Positions 1 to 11,921 of a stretch of DNA of 64,000 nt are shown in pieces. Position 1 is the stretch's first letter. Every line of letters begins with the position of its first letter. The position numbers and the translations under genes were made by a program. The DNA lies in the NCBI GenBank assembly GCA_934045905.1, contig OW203765.1:18849409-18913408 (forward strand), read 5' to 3'. Below the pieces are notes generated by a model. The model saw only the letters and a program-made list of their open reading frames with translations. It was not told the DNA's origin and ran no database searches. Origin of the DNA: Leuctra nigra. Taxonomy: Eukaryota > Arthropoda > Insecta > Plecoptera > Leuctridae.

Positions 1-49
1 TTACAAACATCACATCGTTTCGAACTTTGAAGATCTTATTTCATTTCAG

Positions 50-108
50 GATACGTCTTTCTTCGTGATGCTGCATGCCAGTATGATCGCGACAATATTG
101 TATCGTAA
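50..108 (+). CDS. Last exon of a Kazal-type protease inhibitor gene (partial)
   Basis: The acceptor (T-rich tract ending TTTCAG at 44-49) is followed by a short exon that reads, in the phase used by the two downstream paralogues, Arg-Tyr-Val-Phe-Leu-Arg-Asp-Ala-Ala-Cys and then a nine-residue tail before TAA at 106-108. The paralogue at 3775-5660 ends RYAFLRDGAC, so this is the third exon of another member, supplying the sixth Kazal cysteine. Its earlier exons lie before the window. The 3' flank, with AATAAAATTGAGA near 220, also resembles the 3' flank of the 3775-5660 gene. The tail after the last cysteine is longer than in the paralogue. The assignment rests on homology within the window and not on a complete domain. 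Confidence 0.72.
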
Positions 109-335
109 AATCCTTTACCGTGCGTTGAAGACAATGGTTAAAGACTATACATAGGACTGAATTTCATGATGAACTATTCACTTTTGCGCTACCAATGAAG
201 CAAATGCAGGCTGCCTAGAAAATAAAATTGAGAACTTTGCAAATCTACCGATTTGAGTTCTGCTCGTGATCCAAATGATCCAAAGCTGTACATGAATATT
301 GTTCACAATTCCGTTTACAGAAAATACAGCCCTTA

Positions 336-473
336 CTATATACTATAGTTACTATAGTACGATCCATATACTGATATATATTATGAGTATAGTATACTGA
401 TAGGCCAGTATAGTAAGGGGTTCAACTTCAAACAACTGATCTTGGAATTCCAAGATCAGTTGTTTGAAGTTGA
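336..473. repeat. ACTATAG-rich stretch ending in a perfect 52-bp palindrome
   Basis: After TACTATAG/TATAGTA-type sequence at 336-415, positions 422-473 are a perfect palindrome without a spacer, centred on GGAATTCC (left arm begins TCAACTTCAAACAACTGATC). It lies about 0.6 kb before the first complete Kazal gene. It could be the relic of a foldback element or an assembly artefact. Confidence 0.85.
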
Positions 474-1029
474 CTAAATTTTCTAATGAAGCTGCCTTTA
501 AAATTAATAAATAATGTAACACATTAGAATGATTTTGTCTTGGTTAAATATTTGATCTCTCTAACTGAAATTTAGACAACATCGTAGCTCACCCTCAGTG
601 TTTTTATTACTCCAGATCGTTTTCGATTACTGTTTCAGTGGAGGCATCAGAGCTTTCTTTGTAATGTTTTCGTCACATCCCTGGATATGTTATTTCCTAA
701 AATTGTTACAACTTTTGAACCATTAATATCCTTTACCATTGAAATCGTATACAAATTTAAATAGAAGTATGATGTACGATATTATTTACCATCACGACAA
801 TACCTTTTACCATATGATTGATGCAAATGCCACTTAAACTTGCTAAGTCTCATTGTTGACATCTTCAAAGAAATGACCAAGAGTAACCTTATAAGGTCAC
901 CAGAAGTTAATGTATCATTTACCAACAAACAAACGTTGTTTCTGCTAATGCATTCGCAAAAACAAGTTTTAATATTTAACCTCAAGATAGTCTTTATCCA
1001 CATGACCGAATTCCTTGAACTCTGAGATA

Positions 1030-1098
1030 AGATGTGATTACTGCGGGTATTAATATTGTGGTCCATGAGCAGATCATCATACAGCCTCCTGGTCCATC
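1030..1098 (+). promoter_or_regulatory. Core promoter and 5' UTR of first complete Kazal gene
   Basis: A TATA-like TATTAATA at 1048-1055 lies about 50 bases before the ATG. The stretch from AAGATGTGA (about 1029) to the ATG is nearly identical to the region before the second Kazal gene (3705-3774), whereas intron sequences of the two genes are not. A GATAAG motif just upstream (1026-1031) is absent from the second gene. The start of transcription is inferred near 1075-1080 from TATA spacing. Confidence 0.6.
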
Positions 1099-2451
1099 AT
1101 GAAGATCATCCTAGTGGTTTTGTTCGCGGTATTGATGTTGCTGCAGCTGGTACAGTCTGAGCCAATACCAGAGACAGATGAAGGTAACATACGATAATAT
1201 TATTTACATATGGATATTTTTTATCCAATTAAAAACGGACGGTATAGCCTAGGTCTCCTCTTCTAAAAAAAGTAAATAATTCAGCACCGAAAAGTGAAGA
1301 CACATAAAAAGATAACTTTAAAATAAATGCTTGGCGCATTGGGTCCAAAACAACAGAAGAGAAGTTCATTGGACATATATCAAATTACATACTTTAAAAA
1401 AAAATTAATGAAAGTGGTGACTTGATCCTTTTGATGATATCTGGGGGCTTATTCTTGAAAAAGTTATCACGTCATAACTCCAAGTTATGATGTCATAAGG
1501 AAGTTTGTCCTATCTCTCACTATGTTAATATTATGACTTTCTTATGAGTCATTACTTATGACGTGATAACTATTTCAAGAATAACCATCCAGTACTACTT
1601 ATTCAGTACTGAATTATTAACTTTAGGTTTCGTTAAATTCTTAGCAGGGTTGTAAAAACCCTTTTTAAAACCCATTTTTTTTGTTGGGGAAGGTTAATTT
1701 TGCTTCATGTTGGTAAAATGGAAGAGGTGGGGATAATGCGTCATTGTTGTGGAAAAGCTTATTTCCGTCATTTGTCAGAGCTGGTCTGACTAGATTTATG
1801 GTTTGACAATAAGTCAGATTAACTAGACTTATAGTCTGACATATCTGCGTTTTGGTTGAATTTTTCTCAAAATTTTCCAAAAACCAAAAAACTGTTTTCT
1901 TTATATTTTTTTATGAAAAACCGACCGGGATTTTTAGAGCTTAGAAAAATGTACCAACCATTTCTAGTAGAGGAGACTTGGAAGCTGTTTCATACAAATT
2001 ATGAAATCTGTAAAAATGTGCTTAGGAATCTTGATCACACCCGACTACCTACCATATCAACTTTACATTTTTTACGACGAACAATCCATCTAGTCAAACA
2101 TTTTAAAGTCAAGATAAGTAATGTACAAATTTTCAATCTGTTTCATTCAACTCGTTCTGCAGTGTTGCCACGTGTACCGAGATCTACGTCAACGGCAAGC
2201 TGCAGCCAATATGATTGCAAAGGCTACAAGCCTGTGTGTGGCAAGAAGGGGTGGGCAAAGAAAACATTCCGCACCATGTGCGCATTGAACCTCGCAAACT
2301 GCCAGCTTGGTTCCGGCCCTGGCGAAAGTGAGTATACATACTCAGAGCAGACTTTCAATTAGTTTATTAGATCGGAATGTAAGATTTTAATTACATTTGT
2401 ATGTTTTCAGGGTACATCTGGTTGAAGAGAGGCAAATGCAGTGTTATTTAA
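1099..2451 (+). CDS. Secreted Kazal-type serine protease inhibitor, 96 aa, three exons
   Basis: Exons 1099-1183, 2163-2327 and 2411-2451 join in frame (291 nt); both introns are phase 1 with GT-AG ends (GGTAAC, CTGCAG; AGTGAG, TTTCAG). Residues 1-20 are a signal peptide (MKIILVVLFAVLMLLQLVQS), so the product is secreted. One Kazal domain follows, with cysteines at 42, 47, 54, 68, 75 and 93 and the family signature PVCG at 52-55; Kazal domains inhibit serine proteases through the loop after the second cysteine. That loop is one residue shorter here (C-x6-C) than in the neighbouring paralogue (C-x7-C), and Gly would fall near the P1 site, so target and even inhibitory activity are uncertain. 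Intron 1 holds an inverted-repeat element (1446-1586). It is part of a tandem cluster with similar genes on both sides. Function is inferred from the domain. Confidence 0.88.
1446..1586. mobile_element. Short inverted-repeat element (MITE-like) in Kazal intron 1
   Basis: Terminal arms of about 30 bp (left GGCTTATTCTTGAA..., continuing to GTTATCACGTCATAA) recur inverted at 1556-1586. The length of 141 bp and lack of an ORF fit a MITE. The target duplication is unclear. Confidence 0.6.
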
Positions 2452-3704
2452 TTTGGGTGTAGGCCCGGGTAAGCCCGGCTTACCCATCTATGCTCCTTTT
2501 TATATAAATATAGGTACCCATAGCGTATTTTTTATTAGCAAAATTTGCTCATAATTGTGAAGAAATACTCTTAGGTGACCAAATATCAAATCGACGAAAA
2601 TTATTGTCCAAACCTCATAAAAAAATAGTCAAAATACACTGTGGAATTTCAAGATTTTCCCGGGCCTTAGCGGCCCGGACCCGAATGTGTTTGGAGGACC
2701 CTTCTATCCCGACCCACTTTTTTCCCAAACTGTTTTTCCCAAATAGGACAACATCCACTTATTAAGTTATTATACACATAGGTAGGTACACTATAGACTT
2801 AGAAATAACACGAGACTTTTAATATTAAGTTTGCATTTTATTTTCAATTTCAATTGAAATTGAATTATTTGAATTGGTTTAAATATTTTACAGGTAACGT
2901 AGAAACGCACTAAATTCATTTCTGAAATTCAATTTTTTTTCCGCGGGGCTGCGCGCCCCGGACCCACATTCTTTTAGGGGACCCTCCCCCCCCCCACATT
3001 GTTTTCATAGGTATAATTTCCCCTGACAATCGTTGGGCTTCTCCCCATTTTTTATTTAACTTTTAAGAAACATTGGGCTTACCCACCCTTTCTAGTACAA
3101 ATTAACTATGCCCTGCAGGGCAAATGTTAATTACTGCGTCACAACTTTTCCACCGCCTTAGACTTTTCTTAACAAGTATGTCAAATTGTTTACTTAAATC
3201 TATAAATAAAATAACAACAAATACGCAATAAATAACTAGGTACACAAGATTAATTTGCATTAAGTAGGTAGGTATTTGAATAAAATACAACTGTCAGGAA
3301 TAAATATGTAATTATCTAAGCACTGCTATGTATACGAATTATACGTAAATAAAATTGAATTCATTGCAAATATTACGATTTCATTCTCTACCCGTGATCG
3401 CGTTTTTAATATTTAATAATACTAAAAGTCTAGGTGTTGTTGAGTCTTTCAGAGTAACGAATGCATGCCCTAACAAGTCGACTTAATTTTCTTATTTGAA
3501 GTTTTGAAATTTATGGATACCTAGTAAAAAAGCAATATTCTACGAAGCATGAGATGCATTGGTAGGCGTAAGGGATTATGCATTATTATGCACTATTTCT
3601 CAACAATGCAATTATCATGTTGTTTACGCGCATGATCAACATAAACAAGTCTTCATTGTCATCCAGATGATCTTGACCGTGGGAGATGCTGTATCTGGTT
3701 ATGC
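2452..3704. other. Intergenic, with GC-rich repeat segments
   Basis: Between the two complete Kazal genes. Two similar blocks about 285 bp apart (CGGCCCGGACCCGAATGTG near 2670 and CGCCCCGGACCCACATTC near 2955) suggest a degraded repeat, and GGGTAAGCCCGGCTTACCC near 2468 is a small hairpin. No gene seen. Confidence 0.5.
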
Positions 3705-3774
3705 AAAGATGTGACTGCAGGGGTATTAATACTGTGGATCATGAGCAGATCATCATACAGCCTCCTGGTCCATC
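3705..3774 (+). promoter_or_regulatory. Core promoter and 5' UTR of second complete Kazal gene
   Basis: TATTAATA at 3724-3731 is followed by a leader (ATGAGCAGATCATCATACAG) identical to that before the first complete Kazal gene. The conservation across a tandem duplicate suggests that both genes are transcribed under the same control. The transcription start is not known. Confidence 0.6.
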
Positions 3775-5660
3775 ATGAAGATCATCCTAGTGGCTTTGTT
3801 GGCAGTGTTGCTGACAGTGCAGCTGGTACAGTCTGAGCCAATACCGCAGAGAGAAGAAGAAGGTAGGACAAATATTATTTCCATATCGAAACCGAAGATT
3901 TTCGAATTATTTAAATAGTACATTATAAATACATCTAAGTAATTTATTAAATCCGCCAGAGAAAGGCAATGTGTTCGCACAAGATTTCGGAGACATTCTT
4001 GTTTGTCACCCTAACATTTTCACACATTAACTTTTTTGCTCCAATACTAAGACCAATTAATATTTTTAATAATCATCAACTATAGTACTATTTTTGCAAA
4101 GAAGAAAAAAGCTCCATAAAATAAGATAAATTTTACTCAATTTTACACATTAATTTTTTTTTAAATAAGACGACAATGTAATGTACCTATTCAATTTTGC
4201 AATAAAAATGTAAGACGTTTTAAAATTAATTTACCCTCGATTTCTTCGCTTTATAAAAATAATCTTACACTTTTATCTGTGTACTCTGGTACAGTTTTAG
4301 TTTAGGGGAAAGGTTTTAGCATCTCCAACAGATGAAGTGGCTCCATCTGTTGTCAATTATCTGCTATACATTCCCTTTCACTATTTAATTTTTATACTAA
4401 CTCTCTTTCGTAACAACAAAAATATGAAATGTTTTAAAACATGGAACAGGTATTCAACTACACGACCACTAATATGAGTGAACCAATTCGTTAAAAAAAC
4501 AATCAATTCTATATTCGAGTCATCTAGTAAAACTTTTTCAAATCAATATTTCCCTCTTTTTATCTGTTTCCCCCTCGTTTTACAGCGTTGTCACGTGTAC
4601 CTAGACAGGAGCCAAACTGCGAGACTGTGGTCTGCGGAGCCGACTATACGCCAGTATGTGGCAACAAGGGCACAGAGAATAGAACGTTTTCAAACCGATG
4701 TGCGATGGTTTTCGCTAACTGCAGGCTGCCGACAGGCGAAAGTGAGTAAACATAGCAATAAGAAGGATGACACTATTCACTAGGTACACTCGACAATTCA
4801 TAAAACGGTATTTGAAAGAAATGGATTGTCTGAAAAAAATGTGATGGCATCATCCGATGAAGTCTATACTTACTCGTCATCTACCTCTAGTAGGTGAGCT
4901 CTGATTTCATTGATAATAACAACTAACAAGGATAGATTGTCAATGAATGACCAGCAGCCAATCTGTTTCGTTCAAATACCGTTTTATGAATTGTCGAGTG
5001 TACAAATAAATATATTTTAAGCTACCTGTATATATTACATAGCTGAAAGTTGAATAATAGAGTAGGTATCTAAACGATTAATCCGTAGATATTGAGGAAT
5101 GTAGTGTAAGAGAATTTAGGAATAAGTTAATTAGTTATATATTAGTAGAGTAATGAGTTATTTGATGTATAGTAGTAATGTTTAAATGTTAAATTTGTTG
5201 TAGTCTTAGTTTTGTTTATAATATTAATTAATATTCCTTGCCACCGGGGAAACCCATTTGTAAGATGAAAAATAAAATAAAATTAATGAATTGAATACGT
5301 GAAATAAAAATGTAGTTGGTTACTAATTATATTGAGGCTCAAATATATTTTTATGCAGTTTTACAAAAAAAAATGCATAATAATCAGAGAACTTTTTCAG
5401 CAATCCCTTCAAATTTACAAATAAAAAAATTGCATTCAAATTCAGCTCACATTACATTTTTTGCGTGTAAATGAATAAAACTTTCATTCTACACGTAACA
5501 TGGACTTCACTGATAAATGCACCAGTATTTACAAATACAAATACAAATACAAATACAAATAAAAACCCTCTAGGTGTTTTCATTAGAGGTCGAACATCTT
5601 GACTATGATATCTCTTATTTTATTCCAGGATACGCTTTTCTACGAGACGGCGCGTGTTAA
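3775..5660 (+). CDS. Secreted Kazal-type serine protease inhibitor, 91 aa, three exons
   Basis: Exons 3775-3862, 4586-4741 and 5629-5660 join in frame (276 nt) with the same two phase-1 introns as its paralogue at 1099-2451. Residues 1-20 are a signal peptide (MKIILVALLAVLLTVQLVQS). The Kazal domain has cysteines at 41, 46, 54, 68, 75 and 91, spacing C-x4-C-x7-C-x13-C-x6-C-x15-C, with PVCG at 52-55. The reactive loop after the second cysteine reads Gly-Ala-Asp-Tyr, which puts Ala near P1; small P1 residues are usual in elastase- or subtilisin-type inhibitors, but the target cannot be read from sequence. The stop directly follows the last cysteine. Intron 2 carries an inverted-repeat element at 4784-5003 and probably an old LINE tail near 5080-5295. 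AATAAA signals lie at about 5825 and 5911. Confidence 0.88.
4784..5003. mobile_element. Inverted-repeat element in Kazal intron 2
   Basis: The left arm starts GTACACTCGACAATTCATAA and is matched inverted at the right end for about 40 bp with few mismatches. It is 220 bp long and has no ORF. A degenerate relative is at 6053-6257, downstream of the same gene. Confidence 0.75.
5080..5295 (+). mobile_element. Possible 3' tail of a LINE
   Basis: AT-rich sequence ending with GCCACCGGGGAAACCCATTT, GTAAGATG and then AAAATAAAATAAAATTAA, the look of an insect non-LTR 3' UTR with tail. No reverse transcriptase remains. Weak call. Confidence 0.3.
5529..5561. repeat. (AAATAC)n simple repeat
   Basis: About five units of AAATAC within the second intron of the second complete Kazal gene. 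Confidence 0.8.
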
Positions 5661-6052
5661 ATAGGTCAAATAATAACGTTTCCACTGCCTCTCTATGACT
5701 TTTGTCTATGAAAATTACTCGAACTTTTTACTTATTTTTTAAGTAAAATAATAGCTAAACATTGTAACTTTGCCACTGTCTTTCGTCGACTTTTCTCTAA
5801 TGAAAAATGTTTTAATGTGTTTAAATAAAAACTCAACGCAATACGAGATTACTTTGTATTAGGTTTTTGTATGAACGATGAATATCGTGATTGTTTCGTG
5901 TTGATATAAAAATAAAATTGAGATCTTTTAAACTCAATTATCTTCGGTTTCTTGTCCTACCCGTTTTGTCCATTATAAGTACCAGATTATAAGTATAGTA
6001 ATATAGTATTTTATAGTATTGTAGTACAATGGTTTCATTGCTCGACCAGTAT

Positions 6053-6257
6053 GTACACTTAGCACAAATAAAATTGATCGTTCAATAAATCTGATAGACT
6101 GAAAAATGTCAGATCGCACTATCAGAAGTCGGTCCAAGCGATCTCCTTGTCTCTCTCTAGTAGGTGACTCATTTCAAACAAGCTTTGATTGGTATGTTAC
6201 ATGACCAGCAGGCATTCAGATTTGTTCACCGATCATTTTTTGTTGTGCCGAGTGTAC
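6053..6257. mobile_element. Degenerate copy of the GTACACT inverted-repeat element
   Basis: The ends GTACACTTAG and CGAGTGTAC and the internal motifs CTCTAGTAGGTGA and ACATGACCAGCAG match the copy at 4784-5003, at lower similarity. Confidence 0.5.
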
Positions 6258-8815
6258 GTGTCAACAGTGAAGTTTGATAAAGTTTATTCTAATAAATGCT
6301 TAGAAATCAAGACAAATAGTAATGAACCAGAACCACAATCATCCGAAAAATTTAAAATTCACATTCATAATAAATACTAAAGAGTAGGTATTTAGAGATT
6401 TCAGAGTTCAGTCGGCGAGATAATATTTATAGCCTTTCTAGCCTTTCTAACCTTTCAAATTAAAATTGGAGAACTGAAAAACATAGCTAAATTTTAGTCA
6501 AGACTAAAACAATAACACACACAATTCTTGAATAAAAAAAATTGAAAACATTGTGTGCCCAAACCGGACCAAAAGCTGAAAGTGTTTCTATTTACGTTTG
6601 GCTTCATAAGGTCGACAAAAAAATTAGCTATGTCAATTAATTTTCTAATTTTTCATCATTTGACTGGTTCGAAAGTTAGTTACGATATTTAGAAAATATT
6701 ATCTCCTATGTTTACCTTCCAGTGCATCCGACTCTTCATGCATATCTCAACTGTCACGTGACATAACTCTAGTGATGTGTAGGTTACGTGTAGGTCAGTA
6801 AACCGGTACCATGTAAGAACAAACCTCGCTGACCAGTATAACGTGCTAGCGATGGGAACTGTGATGTTTACATTATACCTGGCACTTGGCGAGGTTAACA
6901 TTGATCTTACCTGCTGATTAGACGTTGTGTTGTGCTTTACACAACATATTACTTGATTTTTAATGTCGTTGAAAAAAGTACGGTCGGTATCGTCATCGGA
7001 GGAGCATTTTTTTTCTAGGAATCGAAAGTTGGTCCCATGGATTATTTTGAACATAGATTTTGAATGGATCAGAACCCATATAAAAACAAAATAATCTACC
7101 TCTCAGGTTGTCAGTTCTTTTAGCGGGTTTTAGACAGTTGTCAAAATGTAAACATGGAGACTTTCGTGTGGATTCACTTTCCCTCTACACACCGATAGGT
7201 AAGTTGCCACAACAATCGCGTGTGATTAGTAGAGTTGAATGGGTTCATAAAGATAACAATGGAATGACAAGATTTTGACACGTGTATACCATACCAGGTA
7301 ATACAAACTCTGTCTGTCGTACCTCACAGTAAACCACTCAGGGCCAAGACACGTTAGACAAGTTTATGGCTTTATTGTGTTGACTTTACTTTGTAGTGTT
7401 TGTATAGTGACAAATGCGTCAGATATTTTAAGAGTTCTATTCTACCACGAGAGAAGGGTCATAATCTACATAAAAAGGCTTCTTTCTTGGGGTATTGCGT
7501 TTTCACAATTGTCTACATTGTATTCCCCTTCGTCTCTCGAGACTCGCGACAGTAGTATTTAATCAATTGCAAGCTCCAAGATAAAAGGGACGAGCAATTA
7601 ACATGACTGTGTGGACAATTAATTTAATTAACTTTAATTACGACAATTTGCCGTGGATGTTAATGGCGGCATTGTTATGATAACGGCCATGAAATAATTT
7701 CATCACATTGAAAACCTATTTGATTTGAACATGACGTAAAAACGTTCTGCCTTCTGGCGACTTGTTTAATTTTACCAGTGACGTCAATAGGCAAATGACA
7801 GGACGGTGACAGTCATTACCTGTATCGAGATTCGAGCTACTGTCCGTTTTAGAGATTCAATTAGACTTGTTCTAAAAGAAACATCGGATCTTGAGTGAAG
7901 TTGCTTCGAATTTCTTTTACAAGAGTGTTTTAAAGAAACAAAAAGTTACCAAGTAGTATCTAAAGAGACGAAGCCAAATGGCGGGAAAGAAAACCAGTAA
8001 TGGAATGATTCTTTTGAAATAAAACACTTCTTTCCACTTACATCTCTATAGGTCTCCACCGGCCTTCCATCTCCGATTACGCCGATTGTATATCCACTTC
8101 AATGCTCGCACTTTTTCCACCGAACAAATGTAAACAATACACTAAACGTCACTAACCTCACCTACCTAGTCACACCTTATCCAACACTACAGGTAAACAG
8201 CTGTTGCGCATTCCCTTATTAGTCACCTGAACACCCGCTAGAGGTAATCAGGCGTGCCAACTTCGCGTTACGTAATATTCCATTAGGCGCGGGAAAACGA
8301 AGATCATACCTAATTTAATTTGAATTGATTAATTAAACATTCGAAAAGTTTTAATTAGATTTTACAAACCTTTTCAAATTGCGAATGTGTCGAAATTAAT
8401 TTATAGCGGGGTTTTGAAATATTTCATAAATATAATTTAAATTTCATTTGAATATAAATGCACTTAAATTATTTTATCATGGTGAAGTTATGTAATATAT
8501 TTTAAAACATGCGATGTCATAAAATGAATGCAAGTAAATTAGATGAAAACTGCATTTTACAATATGGTAATTTTAACTAGAACTGCATAGTGCGAACACT
8601 AGTTCTCCTGCCCTCTATAATTCAACTTGCATAAAAGTCCTGGAATGTAATAAAGCTGAATAGTCTTTAATTTGAGCGTTTTAATGTCAGGATGTCGCTT
8701 TATGATATGGTCAGACAAACAAGATAATGTACCACCTATGGTACCACGGTTAATTGACCGATCAGTTGACATAGTCAAATATCTCGGTCAATAAACCAAA
8801 CTAGTGTACTGACTA
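6258..8815. other. Intergenic; one possible first exon
   Basis: No convincing coding gene. It holds the TATA/initiator candidate at 7079-7198, and near 7443-7480 one instance of a motif (CCACGAGAGAAG followed by AATCTACATAAAAAG) that recurs through the window. The remainder is AT-rich unique-looking sequence. Confidence 0.4.
7079..7198 (+). promoter_or_regulatory. Candidate TATA plus initiator promoter with non-coding first exon
   Basis: TATAAAAA at 7079-7086 is followed 34 bases later by TCAGTT at 7111-7116, which matches the insect initiator. An exon from about 7113 would end at 7198 with a strong donor, ATAG|GTAAGT. Any ORF from the ATG at 7154 meets TAG at the exon end, so the exon would be 5' UTR. 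No partner exon can be assigned, so the gene is unknown. Confidence 0.35.
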
Positions 8816-8818
8816 TAA

Positions 8819-8965
8819 GAGCCGGTCTTTCAATACCCTGCTAAAGTCTCCATTATCTCTTAACAGTTAGTTAGAACAAATCTCTGCCTTTCAATTGGTT
8901 GTTGCCATGACAAAACAGTCCTAATCAACCTTTTAAAAGTAAGCAGAGTATTGAAAGACTGGCCC
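8819..8965. mobile_element. 147-bp MITE with TAA target duplication
   Basis: Inverted ends GAGCCGGTCTTTCAATAC and GTATTGAAAGACTGGCCC are flanked by TAA at 8816-8818 and 8966-8968. A 3-bp TAA duplication is typical of PIF/Harbinger elements, but no transposase is present. A second copy is at 12126-12262. Confidence 0.7.
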
Positions 8966-8968
8966 TAA

Positions 8969-11921
8969 ATAGTTTGTGCTAATTAATGTTTGCTAAAAGA
9001 CAGATATAAGAAATTTTGTATTCAAATACTAAGGATTTATAGATAGTGATGAGAATTTGTATTATTTTGTTTCGTATTTTTTTACATACACCCATGGACA
9101 CAATATTTGCGTGTTTCTCCCATATGACAGAACAGCGAAACGGGTTAATTTTTGTAGACCTATGTACTTGTTTTAGGTTTTTCCCCCGAAAAATATTAAA
9201 ACATTTACCAAAAACGTACTTGACAGATAAAACCAATTCCTACTCAACATCAGATGAACAGTCCCTAAACATCATTCTGTTTCTTTACACAAGAACTTTA
9301 AGAGTTTGGAATCTTTGATAGCAATTTATTTCTGTTAAAAGTTAGCTCTGAGCTCGATTGAAGCAAGGCACTTGAACGGAAAATTACTTTTCATTGGGAA
9401 TGAAAGTTTTATAAGAGAGTGTATAATTTGAATCGAATAAGTAATGCTTGAAAGCGCAACAAGATTAGATAGCTTGACTTGTTGTTAGTTAAAGGGTTGG
9501 GATATTTTTTTAAATCGATTTTGCGTTATCCTTACAAAATAAACATGGAAAAAGTACCGTACATATTGTGTGAATCGAGATTTTTTTTCTAATCAACGCG
9601 AAAAAAGAAATCAAATGATGTACAACGATAGTGGGTGAATAGAATATCTACACAAAAGTAAATTTACAAATAAATAAGAAAAGAGTATGCCCAACCATAT
9701 TATATTTGTCAACTGAAAGGATGTTCAAAAATTTAAATACGGTTTTATGGTTCTCCTTTTTTATGCCCTATCAGGTATTCGTTTTCCAAATAGCACCTTT
9801 TTCATTTATTAAATTGTGTTTGTGTATGTAATTCGTACGTTTTCCACGTACGTACGTCGTAGAGCCAGAAAATTTAATTCAATCATAATATTAAAGGTCA
9901 AGGTTTAGAATGTAAGCAGGAAATTAAAGGCAATTTCTCTCGTACATTGAAATAGTCTACCTATATTTCTGCAACATATGCAATTACATCCTACCAATAA
10001 ACCCTTACAAACGTAGCAACGCGATCTAGAAACGTGAGCAGGAAACATATTTACAACCACCACATTCAATCTACCTTTCACCATCTATATTTTCTCACAA
10101 AAATATTAAAAACCAACCCGTATAAATTACGCGCGAAACGTTAATCTACCGCCATTAGACGGGCCGGGGCCGGCAGCTTGGGCAATCAAGGTAGAAACAA
10201 CTCCTCGGCTAATGACGCGCCGCCATCTTTGTTTTGCTTCGTGCCGAATGTCGTTTATACAACACGAAGACTTGAACAGGGACTTAATTATCGCGAGCTT
10301 CAGAAAACTTCCCTCAACAGCGGCACTGGTTTTCACTGCTGCGAGGGGGCACTAAATTAATTAGATGATGAGATAACATCGAGCTTTGGCCGCCATTTTG
10401 TCATGAGTTTTATTCTAGTGGCCTTCGTAACTTCATGGAGATGAAAGTGTACAAAATGGTTGCGAATTTAAACTGTAAACTTACATTTCTAGCATCTGTT
10501 TTCCTATACTCTCTACCACGAGAGAAATAGAATCCACACAAAAGGATCCATTAAGACAATTAAACAATTAGCTTATCGTGTTTTCCCGACTACAAAGTAG
10601 ACTTTTGACAGCTTAAAATCTCTTGAAACGCATGTAATCCTAAAAATGTATGCTTTTTGTCTTTGGCAAGGTATTATAGCTTGTCAAGATTAAAGGCAAA
10701 AATGCTCAACATAGGGTTTACCAGACGTCAATATAATATATACTTTAGAGAACATATTCAGAGCTTTTAAAACAGTACTTTATCCCAAAAATGGAAAATG
10801 TGTATCTAGGTATGTTTCCCAGCTGATGAAAAGATAACATAATTATGGTACCAGGAAAAAGCTCAGTAGACGCATTCATTAACGAGCTTTCGAAATGTAT
10901 GGTCGGTCAGTCTTCAGTAAAGCGGATTATAAACAATAAATCAATTTTCAGGCTTAGCCAAGAGACCGATCTTGCTATAAATCAATAGACTGTAGAACAG
11001 GATTGTAATTCGTCTTTTGTGATAACATTTTCCAGATCCGTTTTTTGTATAAAATCTTTATTTACACATTACAATAATGGTTTACAATCAGTTGAAACAT
11101 ACAGAGAATAAATAATTTGGAATACTTAGAAATTGACATGCGAATATACTTAAAAAAGAGATTGCACATGTTATCATTTTGATTGATTCGCTCACTCACA
11201 AACACAACAAAATAAATACTTTGATAAAGAGCAAAAAAACTTACACCACACAGGAATTAAAGCTCAAAACTCACTCTTCGTCCATCGACTGATTGGTTTT
11301 CAATCGCTGTAGGGGGGGTAGGGGGGTAGGGGGGGGGGCGAGCGGTCTTCCTTGACAAAGAGTCCCCCCCTTCCCCAGGGATGCTGTCCATCTGTGCTGG
11401 ACCCTTAGCCACGCCACGTCAGCTCACACCGCTAGCACCACAGCCAACGAGTCTTTGATGTGGGGTTTTATGGACTTGAATCAGTCATGCAATTGACCAC
11501 TGAAATATTACATTTTCAACTTGCAAAATGAGAAAACAAGTGGAATAGGAAACCGCATTAGTCATTACGGTTTGGATAGGTCAGATTTGCCGTTGGTTAT
11601 TTGGGTCATGTCTGCTCTTTTGATTTGTGATTATAAATCTCATTTTCGATGCAGCTTTGCTTTGATATATTTTATGAGTATGTGCGACTTATAAGACCAT
11701 GATCAAAGTAAGCAGTCGTACCTAGAAATGAAATGGTGTGGTTCATGAATTATTGAAACAAATGTCTGAATGTAAAATAAAACACATTATTATTTTATTT
11801 TAGTAAAAAGTTATATGAAAAAATTGTTTCATAAGTGGGTGTAACTTTGACAGGATGTTCACATAATCAGTCTGATTGTATATTAGTTGCACTTTTTCAT
11901 TTTTGCTCCGTACCTTGTTAA
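8969..11921. other. Intergenic, no gene recognised
   Basis: AT-rich. Contains a GC-rich segment near 10130-10350 with no ORF worth calling, another CCACGAGAGAA motif near 10513, and TTTATTTACACA near 11058, which would be a polyadenylation signal on the - strand if a gene ended there. No coding evidence for such a gene was found. Confidence 0.4.
11312..11339 (+). repeat. G-rich tract with G-quadruplex potential
   Basis: Runs of 7, 6 and 10 G separated only by TA. The runs are long enough to supply four G-triplets, so a quadruplex could form on the + strand. Length errors in assembly are also likely at such a tract. Confidence 0.7.

Noticed and set aside
1856..2362. 168-codon frame beginning before the second exon of the first Kazal gene
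   Set aside because: The part before 2163 is intron; only 2163-2327 is exon, as shown by the acceptor, the phase and the paralogue.
6689..7054. 121-codon - strand frame
   Set aside because: AT-rich, no recognisable domain or splice sites, and overlaps the region before the TATA/initiator candidate on the other strand.
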